This document shows, piece after piece, positions 8,226 through 15,882 of a stretch of DNA of 43,490 bases (position 1 is its first letter; every line of letters starts with the position of its first letter). A model generated the notes under the pieces. That model ran no database searches and was not told the DNA's origin. It saw nothing but the letters and a program-made list of their open reading frames with translations. The translations under genes were made by a program, and so were the position numbers. Origin of the DNA: Lachnocurva sp029100405 (lineage in GTDB: Bacteria > Bacillota > Clostridia > Lachnospirales > Lachnospiraceae); the NCBI GenBank assembly GCA_046263755.1, contig JBJYZC010000020.1, positions 1 to 43,490 of the forward strand, in the 5' to 3' direction.

Positions 8226-9052
8226 CTCAGCAGAGTCAGAACACCCTGACCGGACTGGTTCGCCTGTGCAAGCATAGACTGTGCAGCCTGAGACAGAATA
8301 TTGTTCTTGGTGTATGCTGCGATTTCCTTTGCCATGTCGGTATCACGGATACGAGACTCAGCTGCAGTAACATTCTCGTTAGTGGTCTTCAGGTTGTTGA
8401 TGGTGTGCTCCAGACGATTCTGCTTAGCACCAAGTTTTGCACGATAGGAAGACACTGTGTTGATTGCATTCTTGATCGCTGTGATTGCATGATTTGCCCC
8501 AGAGACAGATTTCATGGAAAGAGCATTTACGCCAAGAGAGACAGCTGTCATCTTCGCCTGAGGAATAGAAAGAACCTCTGTTGAAGTAGGTCCAATCTGT
8601 AACTGAATTGTCTTAGTTGATGATGTAGCCAGAGGAGACAGCCCATTATACTTTGTGTTATTTGCGATCCGGGTGATCTCGTCTGCCAGCTCTGTGATCT
8701 CGCTCTGAATAGCGGACCTAGCAGTCTTACCTTCGTCCTGGGTAGAATATGTACCATTCGCAGCCTGTGTAGCCAGTGTGGTCATACGCTGAAGCATGGA
8801 GTGAGTCTCGGTCAGAGCGCCCTCTTCGGTCTGGATGAGGCCGATGGCATCATTTGCGTTAGCTTCTGCCTGATCAAGTCCATTGATCTTAGAACGCATG
8901 GACTCGGAAATTGCAAGACCAGCTGCATCGTCTGCTGCACGGTTGATTCTGTAACCGGAAGACAGCTTCTCAAGGTTCTTAGAGAGTGCGTTCTGGTTGG
9001 TGTTTAACTGACGATAAGAATTAACTGCTGAAATATTGTGCTGAATTACCAT
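8219..9052 (-). CDS. Flagellin
   Basis: Structural subunit of the flagellar filament, exported through the flagellar type III apparatus. The N-terminal D0/D1 region begins MVIQHNISAVNSYRQL and contains KNLEKLSSGYRINRAADDAA. The C-terminal D1/D0 region contains AESRIRDTDMAKE and ends with ANQSGQGVLTLLRG. At 277 residues it is a minimal flagellin with a very short variable centre (about residues 145-180). It stands alone as a monocistron with its own promoter and terminators, directly upstream of the LicD-led glycan operon and downstream of an EAL protein. Surface Ser/Thr in the central part could be glycosylation sites, but this is not visible in sequence. Confidence 0.97.
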   Translation of the reverse strand: MVIQHNISAVNSYRQLNTNQNALSKNLEKLSSGYRINRAADDAAGLAISESMRSKINGLDQAEANANDAIGLIQTEEGALTETHSMLQRMTTLATQAANGTYSTQDEGKTARSAIQSEITELADEITRIANNTKYNGLSPLATSSTKTIQLQIGPTSTEVLSIPQAKMTAVSLGVNALSMKSVSGANHAITAIKNAINTVSSYRAKLGAKQNRLEHTINNLKTTNENVTAAESRIRDTDMAKEIAAYTKNNILSQAAQSMLAQANQSGQGVLTLLRG

Positions 9053-9105
9053 AATTAATTTCTCCTTTGTTTTTGCTTCACCAGAACTTCCCTGTCCTGA
9101 TTTCT

Positions 9106-9132
9106 GCTTCCGGCCGGGCCCGGGTCGGAAGC
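9106..9132 (-). promoter_or_regulatory. GC-rich hairpin in the flagellin 5' leader
   Basis: GCTTCCG and CGGAAGC are perfect seven-base arms around a loop holding CCCGGGCCCGG, itself palindromic. It lies between the promoter and the ribosome site. A 5' stability element or binding site for a post-transcriptional regulator such as CsrA is possible; no clear GGA in a loop proves it. Confidence 0.5.
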
Positions 9133-9156
9133 ACCGCTTTTTTATTTACATTTACT

Positions 9157-9183
9157 ATATCGAACCCCTTTTCTGAAATATAA
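9157..9183 (-). promoter_or_regulatory. Candidate sigma-28/SigD promoter of flagellin
   Basis: On the minus strand TTAT, 15 bases, then TTCGATAT. The consensus for flagellar sigma factor is TAAA-N15-GCCGATAT. Six of eight bases match at -10 and three of four at -35, and it is placed about 105 bp before the flagellin ATG. Confidence 0.5.
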
Positions 9184-9204
9184 GGCGTTTTGAAAAAAAT
9201 AATT

Positions 9205-12200
9205 CTATTCTTTCTCTCCCACCATATAGCGGATCAGATGGTGGAGCGCATCGATATAGCGGATCTGGTTGGCATTGTTCTCGTCCATGATCGTGATCCT
9301 CACCTCTGCCGTCAGGGCACAGGGCAGATCCTCGACATTTCGAAGATGACCGATGGCTTCTTGCAGTTGGCGCTTCATCTTTTCCAGGCCTTCTTTATTT
9401 CCGGTCTGTATCAGCATGGCAAAGTGACTTCCTGTCAGTCTGGCGGTAGTGGACACTCTTCCGCTTAACTCTCGAAGGATCTCTGCGATCTGGCGAAGCA
9501 GCTTATCACCGGCCTCGGATCCGTAACGATCCTTAAAACTCTCATGTTCCGGCACCCACAGATAGATGAGGCTGAAAACTTCTCCCTCAGTCCAAAGCGC
9601 CTCCAGATAATTCCGGCAGCTTTCCACAATTCCAAGGCTATTCTGCAGGCCGGTCACAGGATCCACCATAACCATCTGTCCGGACCTGTCCGCCAGACCG
9701 AGGAATTCTTCCAATGGTGCGAATTTCCCCATGAGGCCGATGATCCGGCCATCCTTATAGACCGGCATCTTGCTTGCCAGAATTTTCTCCTGCCGACCGC
9801 GACTGATACAGTTTCCCAGCACATTGTAGAAGCTTTGGCCGTGTCGAAGCACATCCAGTTCATCATTTCGGAAGGGATCCTTCTCCACATGCCAGCCCAT
9901 GTCCTCATCTGTCTTGCCCCGGATGTCATCCACGGAATCAAAGCCGTAGAAATCCAGGAAACTCTGGCTGGCTCCGAGGAAGCGTCGTTCCTTGTCTTTC
10001 CAGAAGTACATTTCTTTGCCGAAGAGCACCTGATTCCTCCAAAGCAGAGCATCTGTCATGACAGGCCCCAAATTCCGGTCTGTCTCTCCTTCAGATTGGA
10101 ACGATTCTTCCTGCGCAATCGTTTGAATCAATTCCGGAAACAGATCAATCGGCAGCGTAACATCCAGATAGCGCATGGAATCGGTTTTTGGAACCGACAT
10201 CAGAATATGGAGGAGCCACTCATATTCACCGTCTGACTTTCCGCTTCGAAGGAAAGCTGTCAGATTCTGTCCTTTTGCCTTCTGAATCCGTTCTCGTAAG
10301 GTCATAGGATTCACAAAGTCCCAGTATTTCTCATGATCCGGCGGATAGACGAATCGCTCGCAGTAGTCCTGAAGCGCCTGGTTTAAGCCCACCGGCGACC
10401 AGCCGGTCCCGATCGGCTGATCACTATCGGCGGATTTCAGGCCTGTGATGGTCGATTCCTCGAGATCGATGACTGCAATATCGTGGCAGAGATAATAGAG
10501 GAGCTGGATATAATCCGCCATCTTTTGATTCTGCGTCCGCATATCCAGACTGATATAGCGAAGTTCGAGTGCATATGCATAGTAATTTCCGTGCCTTGCA
10601 ATGGTTACGCCGGAAAGCTCCATATAGTGGTTTCCGGACGGATAGGTCGCGATCTGCAGTCCCTCCCGTTTTCGCAGCTGCTCGTCACAGTACTTCCTAT
10701 GGAAAATGTAGGCCGGACTGGACTTTGCATTGATCTCCTTCAGCCATTCCTCGATCCCGTTGACTCCGTCCCTTCGAAGAACATTCGTATATTCCTGATT
10801 GATATAGAGGCAGCTGAGGTTCTCTCCATCGTCTTCTATGATGCAAAGGGGCTGATTGGTCTGGAAATTGACCCGGCCGATCGCGTCATAGTAATTTTTC
10901 CAGGAGGTCTTCTCTTCTTCGATATGAAGTTCCCGGATCCTTTCTACGAAACTCTTCTTATCCATAGGCTTTCCGATATAGTAACCCTGGATCTTCTCGC
11001 AGCCGATCCGGCGGAGAAAGTCATACTGTTCCTTGGTTTCAACACCTTCTGCCAGGGTCTGGATACCGATCTTCTTCGCCATCTGGACAATGGATGTCAC
11101 AATGCTCCGGGCTCTGTAATTAGACTGGGCCAGAAAGCTCATATCGATTTTCAGCTCATCAAAATTCAATTCTCTAAGCGATCCAAGGGAAGAATATGCC
11201 GTGCCGAAATCATCCATCCAAACCTGAAAACCCAGATTATGAAAGTCATTGATATAGCTTCGGATCCTTTCCTGATGACGAACAAAAGCACTTTCCGTGA
11301 TCTCGATATTGATGTTTTCCCTGGGAACACTGTATTTCTGTGCCAGTCCTTCCAGCTTCTGAATGAGATCCGGCTGGCGGAAATCTTTCCGGGAGAGATT
11401 GATGGAAACCGGGACGGATTTCATACCCCTGTCATTTCTCTCCTTGTAATCTTTGCAGACCTGTTCTGCGATATAGATGTCAAAATCCGTGGTCAGGCCG
11501 TGCTCCTCCAGGACCGGGATAAACTGTCCCGGGGAGATCATGTCATAGACCGGATCGATCCAGCGGGCCAGGGCTTCGGCTCCACAGAGCTTTCCGGTCA
11601 GGGTTCGGACAACCGGCTGATAATAGACCTGGATCCAGCCCTCCTTCATGGCTTTTCGAAAGTTCTGCAGGACATATTTCCGGATATTATTGTCTTTGAG
11701 CATACTCAAATCAAAGTGGGCAGCTTCCGAATGAATGGAATCCGCCAGTGTCCCGGCCGCCATCCGGGCCCGGTCGCAGGCATCGGAAATGTCATTGATC
11801 TCGAACTCTTTCACGGATCCGGGCTTGGCCTCTGCCGCCCGGGTCTCTTGATTGGAAGCCTTCTGGGTTGATTCTTCCCTGTCGTCTGCAAAGCAATAGA
11901 TTCCGACTTTGACCGGCAGGGAATTGCCTTCATTCAATTGACCGGTTTCCTGAAAGAGACGCTGAATCTCATCATCCATCCTTTCCTCATCCGTCAGGGT
12001 GGTAAACCGCTCGCCGCTGCTGCGGGCAGACGTCTCTACGCCGAAGATCTTCCGGATCAAAGAGCCGAATCCCCGCAGGAGTTCATTTCCTCTCTTAAAG
12101 CCATTCATGGTGTTGTACTCACGAAGGCCGCTAAGCTCGATCCAGAGGAGGGCAGCTTTCTTTCCGGTCTTTTGCATTTCTTCCATCTGCTCCGGCGCAA

Positions 12201-12834
12201 CTTCAAAGAAGTGGCTGAGATTGGGAAGACCGGTCAGATCATCATATTGGTTTCTATGGAAGCCGTTATCACGATCGATTCTGCCCCACATACGCTGCTT
12301 GAGATCCCGGGCCTGGTCTGGATTTTGAAAGGCCGAAGGGTGGAGATTCTCTGACAAAGCCGTCGTTTCATCCATATAAAACACGGTAAAAATGCGCTTG
12401 CCCTCACAGTCGATCTGGCTTCCGACCGCGTGGATGGTATGCCACTCGGTCTGATCAGGCCTGCGGTTACGGTAGTAGACATTGTATGGGGCCCCCTGGC
12501 GGATAAATGCACTGGACTGGTCGAATACCCGGGCTGCATCCTCCTGATTGATATCCTGCCTCAGGTCCTCTTCGATATGCCGGGCGGCTTCTTCCCGGGA
12601 ACTGTAATGGAAAACTTGTAAGAAGGTCTGGTTAAAGTATTCCGCCTTCAACCTGTCATTCTGGCAGGAGAAGACAGAGACTGCCATCGGGACAACCTCG
12701 AAATATTGCAGGGCCGCAGCGGGCAGACAGTCGCCGGCAACATCGATCATTTCCGGGCTCTCAGTCTTTTGACCATTCCATTCCCCTGCCGATTTGATCT
12801 GGGTCGCTTGTTTCTTGTCTTCCTGATTGATCAC
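9205..12834 (-). CDS. PAS/GGDEF/EAL protein, probable c-di-GMP phosphodiesterase
   Basis: A 1209-residue soluble sensor protein. In order: PAS-like domain (about 40-160), GGDEF-type domain (about 195-320) whose active-site loop reads SSGERF at 272-277 and so is unlikely to be a cyclase, EAL domain (about 375-635) with E420-A-L, INLSR, ITES, D541-D-F-G, LKIDMSF and AEGVE all intact, then PAS-like regions (about 640-1030) and a second degenerate GGDEF domain (about 1045-1205, TGSHF in place of GGDEF). The intact EAL predicts hydrolysis of c-di-GMP; the dead GGDEF domains may bind GTP or regulate. Translation starts at GTG, preceded by GGGGGGA. It ends 153 bp before the flagellin start, which suits control of motility versus attachment. 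Confidence 0.9.
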   Translation of the reverse strand: MINQEDKKQATQIKSAGEWNGQKTESPEMIDVAGDCLPAAALQYFEVVPMAVSVFSCQNDRLKAEYFNQTFLQVFHYSSREEAARHIEEDLRQDINQEDAARVFDQSSAFIRQGAPYNVYYRNRRPDQTEWHTIHAVGSQIDCEGKRIFTVFYMDETTALSENLHPSAFQNPDQARDLKQRMWGRIDRDNGFHRNQYDDLTGLPNLSHFFEVAPEQMEEMQKTGKKAALLWIELSGLREYNTMNGFKRGNELLRGFGSLIRKIFGVETSARSSGERFTTLTDEERMDDEIQRLFQETGQLNEGNSLPVKVGIYCFADDREESTQKASNQETRAAEAKPGSVKEFEINDISDACDRARMAAGTLADSIHSEAAHFDLSMLKDNNIRKYVLQNFRKAMKEGWIQVYYQPVVRTLTGKLCGAEALARWIDPVYDMISPGQFIPVLEEHGLTTDFDIYIAEQVCKDYKERNDRGMKSVPVSINLSRKDFRQPDLIQKLEGLAQKYSVPRENINIEITESAFVRHQERIRSYINDFHNLGFQVWMDDFGTAYSSLGSLRELNFDELKIDMSFLAQSNYRARSIVTSIVQMAKKIGIQTLAEGVETKEQYDFLRRIGCEKIQGYYIGKPMDKKSFVERIRELHIEEEKTSWKNYYDAIGRVNFQTNQPLCIIEDDGENLSCLYINQEYTNVLRRDGVNGIEEWLKEINAKSSPAYIFHRKYCDEQLRKREGLQIATYPSGNHYMELSGVTIARHGNYYAYALELRYISLDMRTQNQKMADYIQLLYYLCHDIAVIDLEESTITGLKSADSDQPIGTGWSPVGLNQALQDYCERFVYPPDHEKYWDFVNPMTLRERIQKAKGQNLTAFLRSGKSDGEYEWLLHILMSVPKTDSMRYLDVTLPIDLFPELIQTIAQEESFQSEGETDRNLGPVMTDALLWRNQVLFGKEMYFWKDKERRFLGASQSFLDFYGFDSVDDIRGKTDEDMGWHVEKDPFRNDELDVLRHGQSFYNVLGNCISRGRQEKILASKMPVYKDGRIIGLMGKFAPLEEFLGLADRSGQMVMVDPVTGLQNSLGIVESCRNYLEALWTEGEVFSLIYLWVPEHESFKDRYGSEAGDKLLRQIAEILRELSGRVSTTARLTGSHFAMLIQTGNKEGLEKMKRQLQEAIGHLRNVEDLPCALTAEVRITIMDENNANQIRYIDALHHLIRYMVGEKE

Positions 12835-12992
12835 AGTCAGTCCCCCCTTTTGAGGAATTTTCCCTTCTCTTGTTTCCAGTTACAGGTCTTCCATCGTCGT
12901 ATCTTGTGATGATGTCGGGATGAAAGTCCTTGCCCCATACTGCTCTAATCTCTTGCCGAATAACCGGCCAGAACCGCTTTGGTCTTACTTTC

Positions 12993-14276
12993 TCAAATCT
13001 GGTCCAGTGCCTGCGAAATGTCTTCTATCAGATCGTCCCCATCTTCCAGTCCGCAGGAGACACGGATCAGGCCTGCCGGAATGCCTGCTTCCCGCAGCTG
13101 ATCTTCGGTCAGCTGCCGATGGGTGGATGTTGCCGGGTTCAGGCAACAACTTCTGGCATCTGCCACATGGGTCTCAATGGCGATGAGTTTCAAACTCTTC
13201 ATGAATTTCGATGCGGCTTCCCGGCCACCGGCCAGCTCGAAGGAAACGACGCCGCAGGAGCCATTGGGGAGATATTTCTCCGCCAATTTATGATAAGGAT
13301 CGTCCGGAAGGCCGCAGTAGTTCACATGCAGAACCTTGGGATGCTGATTCAAAAATTCCGCCACCTTCTGGCCGTTCTCTGAGTGACGAGCCACACGAAC
13401 ATGAAGGCTTTCCAGGCCGAGATTCAGATAGAAGGCATTCTGTGGCGACTGGATGGAACCGAAATCCCGCATGAGCTGGGAAGTGCACTTGGTAATAAAG
13501 GCACCTTCCTTGCCGAATTTTTCCGCATAGACGATGCCATGATAGGATTCATCCGGTGTGCAGAGTCCGGGGAACTTATCGGCATGGGCCATCCAGTCGA
13601 ACTTGCCGGAGTCTACAATGGCTCCACCGACTGCTGTACCATGTCCATCCATGTATTTGGTCGTGGAGTGAGTAACGATATCAGCTCCCCACTCAAAAGG
13701 CCTGCAGTTGATCGGTGTTGCAAAGGTATTATCTACGATTAAGGGGACACCATGAGCATGGGCTGCTTTGGCGAATTTCTCGATATCCAGGACGGTCAGC
13801 GCCGGATTGGCAATTGTCTCACCAAAGACGCACTTGGTATTATCACGGAAGGCTGCGTTGAGTTCTTCTTCGCTGCAATCCGGCTCTACGAAAGTGACAT
13901 CGACCCCCATCTTCTTCATGGTGACAGCGATCAGGTTGAAGGTTCCGCCATAGATACTGGCGGAAGCCACAATATGATCATGATTCGTTGCAATATTAAA
14001 AAGAGCGAAGAAATTGGCAGCCTGACCGGAACTGGTCAGCATGGCTGCACTACCGCCTTCCAGTTCTGCAATCTTCGCTGCGACATAGTCATTGGTCGGA
14101 TTCTGAAGTCTGGTATAGAAATAGCCGTTGGCCTCCAGATCAAAGAGTTTTCCCATATCCTCGCTGGTGTCATATTTAAAAGTTGTGGACTGAATAATGG
14201 GGATCTCTCTGGGTTCTCCATTGCCGGGATGATAGCCTCCCTGTACGCAAGTGGTGTCAAGTCTTCTCTTTTCCAT
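12993..14276 (-). CDS. metY: O-acetylhomoserine sulfhydrylase (Cys/Met metabolism PLP enzyme)
   Basis: Makes homocysteine from O-acetylhomoserine and sulfide, a step of methionine synthesis. The start RLDTTCVQGGYHPGNGE and the following IPIIQSTTFKYDTSED are typical of the MetY branch. The PLP-binding lysine is K207 in VTHSTTKYMDGHG. YTRLQNPTND and the C-terminal block around SRSCCLNPATSTHRQL-like text (here ARSCCLNPATSTHRQL) are also family hallmarks. Length of 427 is normal. The leader is a purine-rich tandem repeat. Related cystathionine gamma-synthases are shorter, so MetY is favoured. Confidence 0.92.
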   Translation of the reverse strand: MEKRRLDTTCVQGGYHPGNGEPREIPIIQSTTFKYDTSEDMGKLFDLEANGYFYTRLQNPTNDYVAAKIAELEGGSAAMLTSSGQAANFFALFNIATNHDHIVASASIYGGTFNLIAVTMKKMGVDVTFVEPDCSEEELNAAFRDNTKCVFGETIANPALTVLDIEKFAKAAHAHGVPLIVDNTFATPINCRPFEWGADIVTHSTTKYMDGHGTAVGGAIVDSGKFDWMAHADKFPGLCTPDESYHGIVYAEKFGKEGAFITKCTSQLMRDFGSIQSPQNAFYLNLGLESLHVRVARHSENGQKVAEFLNQHPKVLHVNYCGLPDDPYHKLAEKYLPNGSCGVVSFELAGGREAASKFMKSLKLIAIETHVADARSCCLNPATSTHRQLTEDQLREAGIPAGLIRVSCGLEDGDDLIEDISQALDQI

Positions 14277-14294
14277 CTCTTTTTCCCTTTCTTT

Positions 14295-14390
14295 TTCCTT
14301 TTCCTATTATCTTACTTATTTCTTTCCTTTTTTTCTTACTGTTTTCTTTCCTTTTTTTCTTACTTTTTACTTTCCTTTTTTCTTACTATA
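14295..14390 (-). repeat. Purine-rich 24-bp tandem repeat in the metY leader
   Basis: On the minus strand AGTAAGAAAAAAAGGAAAG-type units recur; the AGTAAG core is at 14382-14387, 14359-14364, 14335-14340 and 14311-14316 (spacing 23, 24, 24). The array ends just before the metY ribosome site and start. Each unit carries AAGGAAAG, which resembles a weak Shine-Dalgarno sequence. Confidence 0.8.
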
Positions 14391-14445
14391 TCATGAATTT
14401 AATCTCTTATGCTTTATCGTTTGATCTATTTCCTTACATTTCAAT

Positions 14446-14562
14446 TTACAAAACATCTTCTCCGGGCTTGTCTGTCCTGCAGGCCATGGCAAACTCCATG
14501 GTTACAGCCGGGATCCCTGAGAGCACAAGACCCATGAGATAGAGGAGGGCAAAGTCAGTCAC
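14446..14562 (-). pseudogene. Fragment of a neurotransmitter:sodium symporter-like transporter
   Basis: A short frame begins with GTG overlapping the glycosylase stop (GTGA) and reads VTDFALLYLMGLVLSGIPAV, then TMEFAMACRTDKPGEDVL before a TAA. The pattern of a hydrophobic helix, GIPAVTMEFAM and a following basic residue matches transmembrane helix 2 of NSS-family symporters (G-x-P-x-x-x-x-E-x-x-x-G-R). Only about 38 codons remain, so it is probably a relic. A genuine small membrane protein coupled to the glycosylase is the alternative. Confidence 0.45.
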
Positions 14563-15137
14563 TGCCCCAGAATCTCCCCGACTCTCTGCTTTAGTTCAGG
14601 CACGACTTCGGCTTCAAACCAGGGATTTTTCGCCTGCCAGCGGAAATTCAGAGGGCTCGGATGCACGATCGGGAAAAATTCCGGCAGATATTCCCGGAAG
14701 GCAGCAACTGTCTCCGTCAGGTTTCTTTTCCTGTCCTTCAGATAGTAATCCATCGAATATTTTCCGATCAGGATCGTCATCCGGATGTTCGGCATCAAAG
14801 GCAGCATTTTCGGATGATACTCCTCTGCGATGAATTTTCTCGGCGGCAGATCGCCGGTCTTGCCCTTGCCCGGATAATAGAAATCCATAGGCACGATCGC
14901 AATTTTCTCTGAGTAAAATGTAGACCGGTCGATACCCATCCACTGCATCAATTTCTCGCCCGACTTATCGTTAAAAAGGATCCCAGTCTCTTCTACTTTC
15001 CGACCGGGCGCCTGGCCGATGATCAGGATCCTCGCCTGATCCGAGGCCTGGAATATGGGTGGAATCCCGGCTTCGGTATAAGTTTGATTCCGTGGATCCG
15101 CCTTCAGTTCTTCTATGATTTCTTCGAATGGTGACAA
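14559..15137 (-). CDS. Uracil-DNA glycosylase-superfamily protein
   Basis: Removes uracil or related damaged bases from DNA, leaving an abasic site for base-excision repair. The active-site loop ILIIGQAPGRKVEETG (residues 38-53) and the second motif HPSPLNFRW near residue 158 are those of the small UDG-like family (192 residues). A TFYSEKIAIVPMDFYYPGKG segment is typical of the subgroup that lacks the four-cysteine iron-sulfur cluster. It runs divergently from the EamA gene. Substrate range is not deducible. Confidence 0.85.
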   Translation of the reverse strand: MSPFEEIIEELKADPRNQTYTEAGIPPIFQASDQARILIIGQAPGRKVEETGILFNDKSGEKLMQWMGIDRSTFYSEKIAIVPMDFYYPGKGKTGDLPPRKFIAEEYHPKMLPLMPNIRMTILIGKYSMDYYLKDRKRNLTETVAAFREYLPEFFPIVHPSPLNFRWQAKNPWFEAEVVPELKQRVGEILGQ

Positions 15138-15194
15138 AGCAAGTTTCCTCCGATGGTTTTGCTCCGGTTCCTATACATTTTTCCTACATATTAT

Positions 15195-15223
15195 ATAACA
15201 AATCTGTGTAAATCGACTATAAT
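15195..15223 (+). promoter_or_regulatory. Candidate sigma-A promoter of the EamA gene
   Basis: ATAACA (4 of 6 to TTGACA), 17 bases, then a perfect TATAAT. It is followed by a hairpin and an ATG 71 bp downstream. Confidence 0.5.
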
Positions 15224-15238
15224 ATGTTTCATCAAAGG

Positions 15239-15255
15239 TGGGCAGGACCTGCCCA
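15239..15255 (+). promoter_or_regulatory. Perfect dyad TGGGCAGG-A-CCTGCCCA
   Basis: Eight-base perfect arms with a one-base centre, about 16 bp after the -10 element. It may be an operator at or just after the start of transcription, or a tight leader structure. Confidence 0.45.
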
Positions 15256-15293
15256 TTGCATGGCCCAAATTTTAAAAAGAACGGGAGATTGAA

Positions 15294-15728
15294 ATGAAAA
15301 AGGAGAAATCTATGATGTGGCTTGTTTTTGCACTTGGTTCCGCAATTTTCGCAGCTTTGACCTCGATCCTTGCCAAGGTCGGTATTGATGGCGTCAACTC
15401 CAACCTCGCCACCGCCATCCGAACCTGCGTGGTCGTCCTTCTGGCCTGGGGAATGGTTTTTCTGACACACGCCCAGGGCGGTATCACGAATATCGGCACA
15501 AAAAGCTGGATCTTTTTGATTCTTTCCGGGCTGGCAACCGGTGCATCCTGGCTCTGTTACTACCGTGCCCTGCAGATCGGAGAAGTTTCAAAGGTCGTTC
15601 CCATCGATAAGATGAGTACCGTCATCACCTTGATTCTGGCCTTTCTTTTCCTCCATGAATCCTTCACCATAAAGTCGGTTATCGGCATGCTGCTTCTTAC
15701 GGCAGGAACACTGGTTATGATTCTGTAA
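15294..15728 (+). CDS. EamA-family (DMT) transporter, single-domain
   Basis: A 144-residue integral membrane protein with about five hydrophobic helices and one EamA domain. The C-terminal EamA hallmark is visible as WLCYYRALQIGEVSKVVPID followed by LAFLFLHESFTIKSVIG. Most DMT exporters have two EamA repeats (about 290 residues); one-repeat versions act as dimers. The substrate is unknown. GGGAG precedes the ATG at the usual distance; an internal Met at residue 7 is a second possible start. Confidence 0.8.
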   Translation: MKKEKSMMWLVFALGSAIFAALTSILAKVGIDGVNSNLATAIRTCVVVLLAWGMVFLTHAQGGITNIGTKSWIFLILSGLATGASWLCYYRALQIGEVSKVVPIDKMSTVITLILAFLFLHESFTIKSVIGMLLLTAGTLVMIL

Positions 15729-15739
15729 GAGGATTGTCA

Positions 15740-15836
15740 GGTTCTCTAGAGGTTTCTCTATCTCTAGAGGTTTCTCTATCTCTAGAGGTTTCGCTATCTC
15801 TACAGGTTCCTTTATCTCTACAGGTTCCTCTATTTG
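15740..15836. repeat. 18-bp minisatellite
   Basis: About five units of TCTAGAGGTTTCTCTATC drift toward TCTACAGGTTCCTTTATC at the right end. It fills the gap between two co-oriented genes. The minus strand stays open through it (repeating KPLEIE), but that frame only exists because 18 is a multiple of three. Confidence 0.85.
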
Positions 15837-15882
15837 TAAAAGGCGCCGGTCTATCAAACAAGATTCTTCCAAGGGAGGACGT

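Noticed and set aside
10483..11871. Long plus-strand open frame of 462 codons
   Set aside because: It is fully antisense to the EAL region of the 1209-residue protein and shows no protein motif; GC-rich coding often leaves the opposite strand open.
13752..14396. Plus-strand frame with a long Phe/Leu/Ser tail
   Set aside because: Antisense to metY and its purine-rich leader; the hydrophobic tail is the pyrimidine tract read in frame, not a membrane domain.
14277..14558. SAM riboswitch or T-box upstream of metY
   Set aside because: No conserved riboswitch core or T-box sequence; the leader is a purine repeat and a transporter-like relic.
15588..15872. Minus-strand frame with repeated KPLEIE residues
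   Set aside because: Created by the 18-bp minisatellite and the antisense of the EamA gene; no ribosome site.
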